Source: Cristatella mucedo (taxonomy: Eukaryota > Bryozoa > Phylactolaemata > Cristatellidae). Taken from it: a stretch of 64,000 nt of DNA. The stretch lies in contig WPIO01000129.1 of the NCBI GenBank assembly GCA_009760855.2, forward strand, positions 62,001 through 126,000. Direction: 5' to 3'. Positions 12,430-23,560 of this stretch are shown piece by piece. The translations under genes were made by a program, and so were the position numbers. Numbering within the stretch: position 1 is the stretch's first letter; every line of letters begins with the position of its first letter. The notes under the pieces were generated by a model. That model saw only the letters and a list, made by a program, of their open reading frames with translations. It was not told the origin of the DNA and searched no databases.

Positions 12430-12562
12430 CTGTTAAGGTTCTGGCCCGACCAAGGCCTGGCTAAGGTCGTTGGCTCGAGCCCCAAGGCATGTGTGAAGCG
12501 CCTGAATAGAGACTAAGTTCTCTTGGGGCGCTATACAAATGAACTATATATCCATATAATGT
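12430..12562 (+). mobile_element. SINE with tRNA-like promoter and L2-like hairpin tail, copy 2
   Basis: TGGCCCGACCAAGG (a possible A box) is followed by GGCTCGAGCCCC at 12472-12483 (a B-box-like block). The 3' part, 12496-12544, forms a hairpin with AAGCGCCT and GGGGCGCT arms around AGAGACTAAGTTCTCT. It closely resembles the LINE-A 3' end and the known L2 3' tail. The A-to-B spacing is short (about 20 nt), so the promoter may be damaged. The copy near 5.2 kb shares the B box and tail. Confidence 0.6.
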
Positions 12563-14605
12563 CTTTATTTAAATGACCAAGTTTTTTAATCTTAGCCGAT
12601 TATTATAATACGCCGTATTAGCTGTAAATTAACTCTAAGGATAGTCTAACTGAAATAATTTGCACTCATTATAAATAAGTTTTGAAAATAATCTTGATAA
12701 AAACGCATCGTGCATAATGCTTGCAACTATGGTAGCTCATGTATATTACACGCTAGAATCTTCTACCTAGAAACTTCGAAACGCATTTTCTACTTAAAGT
12801 GATGGTCATTCAAATTTTAAACTATCAATTGACAAACATCTTGAGTTCATGATATTTGAGACCGAATGATCTTCATCCGGATTGTTATTTTGATCTAGCA
12901 ATGCAACTCATGCAAAAGAGCTCAAGTCTTCCCGCAGAATGCGACCAGCCAGCCCAATGTGCATCTTATCTGATATTTTTCGTCTGTAGAGGGCTAAAAT
13001 TGTAGTGCTAAAATTGTAAGGATAGAGGCTCAAATATGCTACACATGTCAAACCATACCGTGGTAAAGCTCTCGAGTTAAGTAGTAACGCCCATCTCGCT
13101 AGTAGCATCCTAATGGTATTTAAAATCAAAAAGCCGGCTCAGGTCAACTAACCAATAGCTAATTGAGAAAAGGTAACTTCTCTGTCTATTTCTCAGCCGG
13201 CGTATGGCTGACAACATTGATTCTCACAATTGCAATGGCCACCCGGTAAAAAATGTCAGAAGTGTGATATTAATGGGACCACCACAGGGTAGAATCCGTA
13301 GTCATCGTTTATTCTCTCTTTGCACGTTTCCACCCAGAGCATGATACAACGTTAGTGCTGCCTAACCTCAAATAATTATTTGGACGTTTTACCTGACATC
13401 GTCCTACCTAACACCGAGCCTGTTTGTCACAGTTGCCTTGCTCAGACAGACCGTGCGATAGGAGAGGAGTAGACAAATGTATCATTTCATTAGTTTCAAT
13501 AGACATTGTTTATGGCAAGCATGTGAGTAGTTTAAAACCCCTATTTTTGAGGAAGTTCCACAATAGCTCTACTCACTAGCTTGTAAAAGAAATCACATCC
13601 AGCCGTAAATATTTAAAGTGACATTTTGGGAATTCATGTGACCAAGCCCACTCTTGAATGAATAAATGATCTATAATCTTAGAAGCTGCTGTATTTTTTT
13701 TTCATTTCTTGCAGTTGTGGTCGAAGAGACCACTTGCAGTGAGTCTACTGTTATAGACAAGCGGTTTACAAAAAATAGCAGCCAAGGAAGCACCGAATAG
13801 TTATTGAGTCAGCCAATCCTCAGTGTGATTTTGGAATATTCAGTATAAATAACACCAGTATTTACTTCGAAGATGCATAAGTGCGCGCAGTTTTTACTAT
13901 TTTTCATGAGCCAACCATTTTAGATTTCCTGATGCAACCACAGACAGCATAGAATTTTTTATTCCAAGCTGCACCACTATGTCTACATTCGAGGATGCCA
14001 TAAGTGGCATATTCCTGAAATTAATCGCCCAGTCAAAGAAGACTCCAGGTCCACTTGACCATATACAACAGTCCTACTTCTAGGAAGCCTTCATCGGCTG
14101 CTGTCTTGCATAACTAACAATTTAAACAAGCTCTTAGCTTTAGGACATGTCCCTGAATATTTCAATAAGCTAATAATTAGGCCGTATATTAGGAAAGTAG
14201 CACTAGACCGAGAAAACCCACATTTTCCATAGTCTCCCGTATACCGTTTAAATCAATTAATAAGAATAATAATAAGCCGGACGAATGAATTGCAAGCCAT
14301 CATCTCATACCAAAGCATGCACAGACACGTACCTGTGCTTACATGGCTGTGCTTGGGTGCAGAAAAGCAAAGTCTCACTTCCACAAGTACATGCTCCTGA
14401 CTTAGTGCATTCACCCAAACTTAACCTGCACAAATCCGCATGTGCTTCAAATCTTGCCAATACTTTGACCAAGCTTAGGTGCCACTTACGATTGGTAATC
14501 ACAAAGCAAAGATTACTGATATATTTTTGCCTTCTGATAACCTTTTATAAACCTCATCTGGATATGTGATTTAGGATGCAGAAGAGAGAACAAACTACAC
14601 GTTTT
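12563..14605. other. No recognisable gene
   Basis: No gene recognised. Frames at 12908-13129 (minus) and 14285-14569 (plus) lack recognisable domains. Confidence 0.4.
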
Positions 14606-14740
14606 CATCGCCTAGCAGTGGGCTGCAGAAAAAAAGATTAATCATTACATACAAGCAAGTTAAATGAGTTTGCGAATATCGCCTAATAGTAGGCAGCGGA
14701 AAAAGAATAACTCATTATAAAAAAGCAAGTTCAATGTGTC
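14606..14740. repeat. Two-copy tandem duplication, about 71 bp
   Basis: The block beginning ATCGCCTAGCAGTGGGCTGC (about 14608) recurs about 71 bp later as ATCGCCTAATAGTAGGCAGC. Both copies run on through an A-rich segment and AAGCAAGTT. It abuts a LINE-B fragment. Confidence 0.6.
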
Positions 14741-15355
14741 GCCTTTAACATATGCCTAAATTAAAAAGCTTGCTGAGAAGACTGCTTTCACAGCTAGCCA
14801 CCAAGTCCGATCCGTATGTAAATTAGGTACCACCTTCCATGGTGGCTAGCAAAATATTTTACTAGCTCCTTAATAATATATCGGCTAGTTCATCGCAATT
14901 CTCTTTTTTCAGTGCTTCCACAAAAGGGCACTAGGCCACTGTAGCTAGCTATGAACATCGCTGCTTGGCTAGTTTACAAGTCCTAGAGTTCTGACCACGT
15001 GTCTCCGTTGCTAAAAGAGCTGGGACGGCTACCGGTTGGCCGATGGATAAAAAGAACAGTTCTTATTCTGACCAGCAATGACTGCAACGTATTGGCTCCT
15101 CCATACCTAGCTGAACTGTTACATCAGTTTCGACCTCATCACTCCCTCAAGTCTTACCTGGACAGTAGGTTTTTGGTTCAATTCATCCGCTTATACACCG
15201 TCGGCGACAGAAACTTATGCTCCCCAGATCCCAGATTTCAATTCCACAATTCCCATGCAACAACAGCTCCTCTCTTGCTGCCGAATCCGATGAAACCGAA
15301 TCCAATCAATCAGATAAAGCTACGGAATGTGTACCGAAAGCTGCTTTGGCGGCTC
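14735..15355 (+). mobile_element. LINE-B fragment
   Basis: LINE-B is a second L2/CR1-like family, best seen at 61985-62750. Here the plus frame 14999-15409 encodes the SPLLKELGRLPV, LAPPYLAELLHQF and RNLC..DPR segments found in that copy. Upstream 14735-14830 matches the family's segment before the conserved C terminus. Stops and frameshifts separate the blocks. Confidence 0.7.
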
Positions 15356-15359
15356 GTTC

Positions 15360-15492
15360 ATAAACAAACATTTTCATGCACAACAGCCACAGTGCATAAT
15401 CTTAGATAGGGATCTAACTTGATGGCTAGCAGTAAAATCAGTCTTCTCAGCAAGCTTTTAAATTTAGGCATATGTTAAAGACGACACATGAA
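15360..15492 (-). mobile_element. LINE-B fragment in inverted orientation
   Basis: The reverse complement of about 15395-15492 matches 14730-14828 over about 95 bp with few differences, giving an inverted repeat around the plus-strand LINE-B piece. The same segment is recognisable in the minus-strand LINE-B copies near 34.1 and 59.8 kb. I therefore read this as two LINE-B pieces in opposite orientation rather than transposon terminal repeats. Confidence 0.65.
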
Positions 15493-15499
15493 TTTTGAG

Positions 15500-15615
15500 C
15501 TCATGGTGATGGTCACACAAAAGTATCGCTTTGCAGCAAGTGTAAAGTGCCTAGAAAGATATTGAGTTCTCTGATGGCGCTCTATCAACTGCATTATTAT
15601 TATTGCTATTATTAT
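15500..15615 (+). mobile_element. LINE-A 3' tail
   Basis: Only the terminal hairpin region (AAAGTGCCTAGAAAGATATTG...GATGGCGCT) and an (ATT)n tail remain, ending at about 15615. Confidence 0.7.
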
Positions 15616-15619
15616 CGCC

Positions 15620-15935
15620 TATTAGAAGACCAAAGCATTTTAGTACAGCCACACCCTTGGGATTGATGACCTGCGGGCAACACTTCAGTTGTCATTTAGT
15701 TTCAACAGTTTTGGGAAAGAACTCTGCTACGGCTCCCAATTTCTCTTTTTTTGAGCGAGATGAAGCCTGCTGGCTAAATCATGTCTACCGAAAGCTGCTT
15801 CAGCTAAGTTCGTTAAAAAAAACTCCTTCAAAATCGCAGCTTAGTCTTTTTCGCTTTGTGAAGTTATATGCAGTGATTCATTTTCAAAGGGCCGAAAGCT
15901 CTATACTAAAGGTGTGTCACCTGGTAGCTTTTCAG
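15620..15935 (+). mobile_element. LINE-B 3' end fragment
   Basis: The plus frame to 15944 contains degraded equivalents of the LINE-B C terminus: a ..FSFFERDEA.. stretch, then VYRKLLQ. It is followed by the TTTGTGAAGTTA block that marks the LINE-B 3' UTR near 62705. Confidence 0.5.
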
Positions 15936-16113
15936 GCAAACTAAAAGAAACATTTGTGGGGGCCGATAGACATGTCTTTACGTATTTCCGATTATTCGAC
16001 CCCGTTTAAATTCTGTTTAGATCGTATCCACTTGTTCTTGTTTGAGAAATTCAATAGTTTTTTTTGTATAGCGACAGGAGTAGTTGGGGGTATTTTCCTA
16101 TCGCACCCTCACC

Positions 16114-16183
16114 CTCAAAAAGATGCATTTTCGCATTCGATCTCACACTCGTTCGATCTCATTTCAAAATGCATCTTTTTGAG
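16114..16183. repeat. Inverted repeat at the left Polinton boundary
   Basis: CTCAAAAAGATGCATTTT at 16114-16131 is exactly reverse-complemented at 16166-16183. The 34-bp loop contains TCGATCTCA twice. Weaker symmetry extends outward to about 16098 and 16200. It sits where the A+T-rich island begins and may be a remnant of the Polinton terminal region. Confidence 0.8.
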
Positions 16184-16479
16184 TGTGCATTTGCTATCGG
16201 AAAAATCACCTAATACTGTAGTTATTTAGGATTTGTAAAATTGTTCGATAATGGTGAAATATATCTTTCAATTATTATAACATAAATAAATTAAAAAAAT
16301 CCTTAACATAGATGTCTGAAAAAATTAAATTTTAAGACGTGAGGGTGAATCATTTAACGATAATGCAAAAAGTTTAGTATCCTTTTGTAAAAACATACTT
16401 TGGAGTTAACCTTCTTTTAGCAAGAAATGTGGTAACTTATTTTGAACAGTTCATTATTCAGTTTCTACACTCGATATAA

Positions 16480-19400
16480 AAGAATTAATTAAATAACTTT
16501 CTTCATTTCAAGTAAGAATTCCAAAAGTACAAAAAAGAAACAGTTTCTTTAAAGAAGCAAAACGCCTTCGTAAGATTAAAATAACTGGTTGGTTTCTATG
16601 TACAAAAAGTACAAATGGTAATGAAATTGATTCTGAATATGAAGGTTTTGAATTAGAAGATGCAGACCGTAATGTATTTCAAAGAAAATACGCTCCAGGA
16701 TTAATTGAAATTATGACTGATATATCAACAAGTGTCAATAATGTAAAAAGGAGTCTTGTTATACAACTTTAATTAGAATATTCAAAGAATGAAATTATAT
16801 TTGCAACACTTAATAGTGCTCCACTAGCTACTTTGAAATTGGGTTTCTCGTTTTAAAACAATCACTGGAAAAGTAATTCTGTTATCAACAATACTATAGA
16901 TGAATAAAATGAGGGAGGATCTTCGCCTACCTTTGTTTCTATTATTAGTGTTTGGTCAAAATTAACTCGTTTTACTCCACAAATTAGTAGTTCATATACT
17001 GCTTCATCGGAAAAATAAAAAAACAAAGGACGTGTTATAAATATAAGAAATAATCATGGTGTTGTTTGTGCATTGTGGTGCTTGTTCAGTGCATTATATC
17101 CAAGAGACAATCATCCAGAACTGATTCATGATTTAGCGCAAATAATGAATGATAAGTATTCAGATATCTTGCAGTTATTAAGAGCTTTATTTCTTCTAAC
17201 TGGTAAAAATGGTACAAGAAATAAATTTGTTGTCAATGAAAGCGTCCCAAATAGTGTGGAAGATATTCCAAAATTTGCTAAACTGCTGAATGTTTCAATA
17301 AATATTAATGAATAAACTTTAACACTGTCTCAAATACTTGTAAATTCTGAAGATAGTGAAAATAATAAAGATTTACTTGTGCATACAAATCAAGAAAAAT
17401 ATCATTATTTATTTATAACTAATGTTAAGGCTCTATGTAGAACTGAGAAAGATAGTGGTACAACAATATTATTTTGTAAACGACGTCTATCAAGATTCTA
17501 CGAACAAGAAATATAAGAAAAAATATTTTTGATTGTAATTCAGAACGCTGTGGAACATCAAGAATAAAAATACCATCACCTGATACTAACTAGGATGGAA
17601 CTGAAGAATAAGTTTTGTTTAGAGATTTTGATAAAATGATTAAGTCTCCTTTAATTGCATATAAAGATTTTGAATGTTTACTAAGATCAAATGATAACAC
17701 AGAGGAAGCAGCAAAAAGTTCATTTAATATGCATAAACGATGTTCTGGTGCTTTTTAAATTTTAGATGATGAAGGTGAAATACTTTTCAAAATAAATTCA
17801 GACTTTTGGTCTAGATAGTCTAAGTAAATTCATTACTTCTTTCAAGGAAGATTGTAAAAAAATAAGTCGACGAATTAAAAAAGAACCTACAAGAATATAA
17901 AGCATCTAATAAATCATCAATGAAAGAAGATGAATACAATGATTTTTTTAATGCAACTCCACCCTGAATTAGTGGACAATCTTTACCAAAAGAATTGAAA
18001 GTATCCGATAGTAGTAATTAACAGGTGAATACAGAAGTGCAGCATATGGTTCTAGTAATTCTAAACTAAAAATATCTCCAAAATCATTTAAAGCTTCGGT
18101 TTATATTCATAGTCTGATAGCATATGAGACACATTAAAATACTAGTGCACTTTATTGAGACTTGGATAGAAAACAAGTAATTGCTAATACCAAACAGACG
18201 TTTTTAATTATATATTTTGGAAATCTATGTTTTAGAGATTGTTATCAACTGTTGGAAAGTTCATTACCTAATTTAATGAAGAATTTGACAGAAGTAAAAG
18301 AAAAATGTAATGTAATAAGACACAATTTTAAAGAATATGATAATACAAATATTTCACTATTAACAAAGAAAGGAATTTATCCTTATGAATACACGAATCC
18401 TTTTCGTAGATTTGAAGAAACCAATTTACCATCAAATCAAAAGTTGTATATCTAAGTCTTAGTGGATATATTTCAAAAGAAGATTATGAACATGGAAAAA
18501 AAATAGGGAATGGTTTTGAAAGACAAAGTTTAAAAGATTATCATACTTTATACTTGACAAATGATGTTCTAGGATTAGCAGATGTTTTTGAGAGATTTCG
18601 TGATCTAATAATTATTAACTATGAAATAGATACTGCAAAGTTGTTAGCAACACCTCAATTAACTTGGACTGCAGGATTAAAACATACTGGTATTGTTCTT
18701 GAAATAATACTGATCCAGATTTGTATTTATTTTTTGAAGAAGGTATTCGTAGAGGAATGACTCAAGTATCAAAGCCCATTGCTGAAGCGAATAATTCTAG
18801 ATCTGTGATTATAATATGAAGATATTTTCTTGATATGTATTTCACTCGTATGCATCTAATCTTCATGGGTGGGCCATAAAAGAAAGTTAACCTACTTGTG
18901 GGTTTAGTTTCCTATCAAAACAAAAATAAAATTATGGAATGAACGCAAAAATGAGTCAATCACAAATTTTAGAACATCATCAAAGAAGGGATAAGTTCTT
19001 GAAGTTCACATAGAGGGTCACAAAGAAATCATAATTACTTCTTTAATTATCCTTAACTTTCAGAGAACAAGCGAATAACTAAAAATAAACATTCTCAATA
19101 TCAACAATCTTGTGAAAGAGATAATAATCCAGTTGAAAAACTGATAATGGATTTCGAACTGAAACAAAAAAATATTATTCGCTATCGCAATTTCAAATAT
19201 GTTATGGAATGACGATGGGAGTTAACAAACATACACAGAGTATTTGAGTTTGAACCATGAGATTGGTTATGTCCATACATTGATGATAATACAGAACCTA
19301 TAGGTAAAGCAGAAAATGATTTTGAAAATAAATTCTTTAAAATATTAGAAAATGCATTCTTTGCTCAAACAATGCAAAAGGTTAGGAGTATAAATAATAT

Positions 19401-20245
19401 TGAATTGTTAAAAGGAAAATCAAATGAAGAGTTAGTAAAAATGAATAAAATTTAAAGAAATCGTAGATTTATTGATAGGAATATACTATGTAAGAACATT
19501 ATTTGTGTAGAAAGTAATACAGAATCTGCAACTTGAAACCAATCTATTTAAGTTGGATTTTTTATTATTTATTTGACAAAGTTGGTAATGCAAAAACTTT
19601 ATTATAAAACAATGGAAAATAAATATAACTCAAAAATAAATTTTTTATACACTGAGATAGACTCACTCTTTATTGAGATTTTTACTGAAGATGTTTGTAA
19701 AGATATGATTGAATATCCAGAAACATTAGATCTCAATACTTTTCCTGATGTTTATCTATTTTGGAATGATGAGAAAGCAAAAAGTATTACAAGAAGTAAT
19801 AACAAAGTCGTAGGTAAATTTAAAGATGAGATAGCAGATAAATTTAAAACTGAAACTTAAGCAACGTGTTTTCCGAAGACCAAACCTTTACTCATATAGC
19901 GTTGAAATGATGAAGTAATATTTGATAAGGAGGGAAAAATAGTAAAACTAAGAAAACTTATTAAATGAATGAAACATTTGACGGAGAAGAAAAATTAGTT
20001 GGCAAATCTAAAAAAGCGAAACGAGTAAATAAAATATTGTTGAGAAAAAATTAAAACATGACAATTTCAAAGATTGTTTAGAAACGAAAGTAGATAAAAC
20101 TTGCAATCAATTCTTGATTACAATTGGAAAACATGTAATGCATAATATAAATCAAAATAAGGTTGCAATATCGCCACTCGACTCGAAACGATACTGGTTA
20201 GACTGTGGAATCTGTTTTCAGGCTAATGCACATTATAAAACTGTT
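16480..20245 (+). pseudogene. Polinton protein-primed family-B DNA polymerase, broken
   Basis: This is the replicative polymerase of the element, a family that starts synthesis from a terminal protein. Successive frames give the family's landmarks. The N-terminal region ends in RVINIRNNHGVVCALW (about 17030-17080) and ALYPRDNHPE. An Exo I-like YKDFECL lies near 17665. The pre-palm segment is KKGIYPYEYTNPFRRFEE (18370-18425), then DYHTLYL and a LADVFERFRDL block (18535-18615). A motif A region lies near 18845-18885, a motif B region near 19320-19400, motif C YTEIDSL near 19648, and the C-terminal PLDSKRYWLD near 20180. More than ten stops or frame changes interrupt it. The motif A aspartate and the first motif C aspartate are not preserved (Tyr and Glu are read), so it cannot be active. 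Confidence 0.85.
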
Positions 20246-20392
20246 CAAGCTTTGAGTGAAGGAATTAATCCAGTTCATTGTAATAAATGTAATATTTGTA
20301 AATTAATATATAGATACCAGAAGGAAAAAGTGAGAACAACAAATAAATACTATTACAATAATTTTGATATGTTGAAATATTCAAGTCAGTAG
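20246..20392 (+). pseudogene. Cys-rich tail after the polymerase, unidentified
   Basis: The frame holding the polymerase C terminus continues about 50 codons further, through a compact HCNKCNICK stretch (three cysteines spaced by two residues) and a basic end, to a stop at 20390-20392. It may be an unusual C-terminal extension or a fused remnant of another small gene. I do not recognise it. Confidence 0.35.
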
Positions 20393-20403
20393 AGAATTTA
20401 ATT

Positions 20404-20714
20404 ATAAATTCATAATAGAATTTTTGCAATTATAGAGACGAACCAAGAAAAACCAGAACTTTATCAATTTCCAGAGGACGAAGATTGTGATGAAACAGAT
20501 TCAATTTATTATTCTTTCTGATAGAGAATGTGATTCCTTTTCAGGTGATTCAGAGGAAGATCCTGACTCTGTTTCTAAATATGAAACCGAATCAGAAACA
20601 GGTTATTTTATTTGCGAAGATATTGATTTAAGTCTTGATTATTCTAATAAACCAGAAGATGATAATAAAAAATTGTTATACCTAAATAAAAATGGATGTT
20701 TCAAGAATTCTTAG
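20404..20714 (+). pseudogene. Acidic Polinton ORF, unidentified
   Basis: Two overlapping plus frames cover this stretch. The one at 20487-20714 (75 codons) is rich in Asp, Glu and Ser, with DSEEDPDSVSKYE-like runs. It lies directly after the polymerase and overlaps the next ORF by 23 bp. Codon use is as A+T-rich as its neighbours. No family recognised; it may be a disordered acidic protein. Confidence 0.35.
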
Positions 20715-20970
20715 TTGTGAACAATCTACAGAAATGGCAGTAAAAATCTGTTTGCAACAACTTATAGGTGAAGATCAGCGAATACTTACAAACTCACTTG
20801 ATAAACTTATTCCTGATTTAGATAGTTCAATAATAAATGTTCTTATAGAAATTTGTGATACATGTCATAAACTAAAGGAGTGTCGTAGCAAAGTAAACGA
20901 AATGCCAGTAAAAGCAAGTAAAAATCTAAAACCCCAAAAACAAAAACCAGGCGTAAAAATTGTATTTTGA
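20692..20970 (+). CDS. Small Polinton ORF, unidentified
   Basis: An open frame of 92 codons from ATG at 20692. The product begins with a helical, leucine- and isoleucine-rich region containing two CxxC-like pairs (CDTCHKLKEC around residues 55-64) and ends in a strongly basic Lys/Gln-rich tail (about residues 75-92). It is one of the few Polinton frames here without an internal break, though a short frame can stay open by chance. No family recognised. Confidence 0.35.
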   Translation: MDVSRILSCEQSTEMAVKICLQQLIGEDQRILTNSLDKLIPDLDSSIINVLIEICDTCHKLKECRSKVNEMPVKASKNLKPQKQKPGVKIVF

Positions 20971-21018
20971 TTTATAGTAATGGGGCTGAATAGAATTCCT
21001 AGCTGTTAAAAAAACTAA

Positions 21019-21600
21019 AAAAATTCTAGATGAAATTTGTATCATCAAATTCAATGTGTTGGTAAAGATGTTGTAAAAATTAATAATTACTATAGGAAAA
21101 TGGCTGTAACTTCTGATGTTAGTGACACAACTCTTACAAAGACTACGACTAAAGCTTATGCTGATTATTTTGTTAAATCAATATTGACATTTTACGATCA
21201 ACAATCACTCGATTCTAATACTTCAGTTACAACTGACGTATCAGTTAAGAAGTTCTATTTAGATGAATGTGACATTGAAGCTCAAAATATAATCACTGCA
21301 GGACTGTCATATGTTACAAAAAATATAGAAACAACAGCTATATCTAAAGTCGATGTACTTTTGGACACACCTGGTGATATATCTCGACATGGATTGCATC
21401 ACAACTGTTAACACTTTCTACTGTTATCTCAGGAGTATCAGGAGTTACACCTGATATCTATGGAATTGTCAAGGGTGAACGCTATGCTGTTCTACCTGAT
21501 CTAAGTGATGGAACTAGTGCGAGACAAAAAGCAATTGCAGCAGCTCTAGCAACACAAGCTCACACAACTAATGATTGCTTCCGCACCAACCACTGCATAA
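21019..21600 (+). pseudogene. Polinton ORF, unidentified, Thr/Ser/Val-rich
   Basis: The 124-codon frame 21037-21411 is rich in Thr, Ser and Val with alternating polar and hydrophobic residues, compatible with a beta-rich structural protein. A frame change near 21405 leads into a further Gly/Ala-rich block (STVISGVSGVTPDIYG, then AIAAALATQAH) up to a stop near 21600. I could not assign a family; a capsid-associated role is only a guess from the company it keeps. Confidence 0.4.
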
Positions 21601-21699
21601 ATTAATTTAAATTAAACCTAAAAAACAATAATATAGAAAATCTTTAAGTTGAAACATAAAGAAAATACAGTCCTAATGAAGTACGAGGTCAACAATATT

Positions 21700-22260
21700 C
21701 AAACTTTATGATCTGTTCTTATCCAATGGGTAGAATTGAAGAAATTTGGTCAAAATTGTTCGATGCTGTAAAACTGGTACTAGAATACTAAGCAATGAGG
21801 ATTAATCATTCTGAACCAGAAATAACATGTATATTTACTCAATTTAGAGATGGTACAATCTGTGAAGAGTTTCTAAAGACTTAAAATAGAAAAAATTAAC
21901 AGTATGAAATCTGAAGCATACACTAAAAATAGCTAACCAAATAAAGAAAGAAATAGATGTGGGCAAGAGTTGTGAACTACCAGAAGAAGATGGATTGGAA
22001 AATATGATCATTATAATATTTTGTAGCATTAGGATAGTAGTTATCATAAAGGTAGCACCTAAAATAGCATTGGAACTGTCTTTACAAGCTTTAAACAAAA
22101 TTGTAAAGATAGTTCCAAAACTACTACACTCGTTTAAAGCTATTGGAAGTGTTAGTACAGCACTAGGAGGTTTTATATCAGGTGTTACAGGAATAATTGA
22201 CTAAGGACTGTTTATAAAAGAGATCGTTGATATTATTGCTTCAGGTAAATACGCTTAAGT
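21700..22260 (+). pseudogene. Polinton ORF with hydrophobic C-terminal half, unidentified
   Basis: Broken frames are followed by an open one at 21959-22204. Its product has one hydrophobic stretch (about residues 16-30, IIIIFCSIRIVVIIK) and a Gly/Val-rich end (VSTALGGFISGVTGIID). The latter is typical of amphipathic membrane-interacting segments. A plus frame at 22375-22596 looks related in style. No family recognised. Confidence 0.35.
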
Positions 22261-22339
22261 GTTTTAGAAAACAGTGGCAGATAAAAAAAAGAATTTGCGA
22301 AACTGGTTTCAGCATTAGAAGTAGGTTTTTGTATTAATT

Positions 22340-22600
22340 AGATACTACTTAAAGCGGAGAAAGCAAAGAGTGATTTGCATCAAATTGGAAGTAAGTTTTT
22401 TTTAAATGATTTTGAAGAAGAAGTTAGTTGGGATGCATCACAACTTGCTCCTATTGCTTGGAAAAAGAATTTCTTAGTAATCAGATCTGGAGGATTACTT
22501 CGTGCAATACCCGCAATCATCTCTAGTATAGCAAGTGTAATTGGTACAGTTGGATTAACTGTATCAATAACAGTTGCAGTTTCTAGTTGGGTTTAGAAGA
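22340..22600 (+). pseudogene. Polinton ORF with C-terminal hydrophobic segment, unidentified
   Basis: The frame 22375-22596 (73 codons) ends in about 30 mostly apolar residues beginning near GGLLRAIPAIISSIASV, compatible with a membrane or amphipathic helix. An earlier frame (22255-22370) may belong to the same gene. It is A+T-rich like the rest of the island. Function unknown. Confidence 0.35.
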
Positions 22601-22679
22601 TTGTGGATGAGACTATGTATGCAGCCAGATCACCTAAAATGGATTGTCACAATAAAGAATAAATGGTTTGAGTTTGCAA

Positions 22680-22995
22680 AGTAAAAAGATAAAGACTGCG
22701 ATTGTAGATCTGACAGACGTGATTGGATTACTAGATAAAGATGTTAATCTTGATCTAAGTGATAAAGTACAGATTTTAGAAGTCAAAAACAGATAGGATT
22801 ATCTGAATTAGAGAAAGAAACTTGTAGAAACAGGTGTTGTTAGCTATTCTGAGGATTTAAAGAGAGATGCACTAAAAGTTAAGAGTAGCACAGTTGGTGA
22901 TAAGAAATAATGCAAATTTAAAGCGGAGAGAGCAATTTTACTTAGTAATACGTTGGCACATGGAAAATCACAGAAATAAATCTTATGACGAAATA
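22680..22995 (+). pseudogene. Polinton ORF, broken, unidentified
   Basis: Consecutive plus-frame pieces (TAIVDLTDVIGLLDKDVN, then KLVETGVVSYSEDLKR, then AILLSNTLAHGK) are separated by stops and shifts. The phrases look like real coding sequence with A+T-rich codons. I do not recognise the protein. Confidence 0.3.
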
Positions 22996-23560
22996 AATTA
23001 ATTGATGATCTTAAAAAGAAGTGTAAGAATTAGTATTGGTTATCTTACTATTGTGTTGTCATCTGTTAAACAATAATCATAGTTTAGTCAAGCAAATTAC
23101 AAATGAAGACGGATTGCAGCTGTATCTCTTTCTTATTCAGCCGCAACAGGATGATCGAATAGACCAAGATTATACAAATGTTTACCTATGCAAATATATG
23201 ATTCTTATTTATTAGAATTCTTCTTGAAACTGACACCAATATATCCATAAGTGTTGTCACAACGTTTTTCTTTATTTCTGTTGTTTTCTGAATGGTTTGC
23301 AATTATTAGAATAATAATTATATTATTAGATTTGTTGGAATTGGCCTGATCGATTTGAAAAAAAAGACATTTGTGTGCCTTATATTGTTTTAAATCAACT
23401 CATCTTAGTTTACATCCATATTCATCCAAAGACCAAGCTTCTTCTCCTGACCTAGAAGTTCCACCTCTATCTACCTTCCACCTGAGGACTCCAGTAAAAG
23501 CGTTGTAATCTAAAAGTTCCATAACTCGTTCTGTGAAAGCAGCAACTTGATCGATTCTAG
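22996..23560. other. Polinton interior without readable gene
   Basis: A+T-rich, no open frame of note on either strand and no repeat recognised. Confidence 0.35.

Noticed and set aside
14730-15492. A small transposon with about 95-bp terminal inverted repeats
   Set aside because: Both arms match LINE-B coding segments seen elsewhere in the window, so two oppositely oriented LINE-B pieces explain them better.
16480-20245. A variant genetic code explaining the many in-frame TAA/TAG codons in the Polinton
   Set aside because: The stops fall at positions with no common expected residue, and true frameshifts occur as well; ordinary decay is sufficient.
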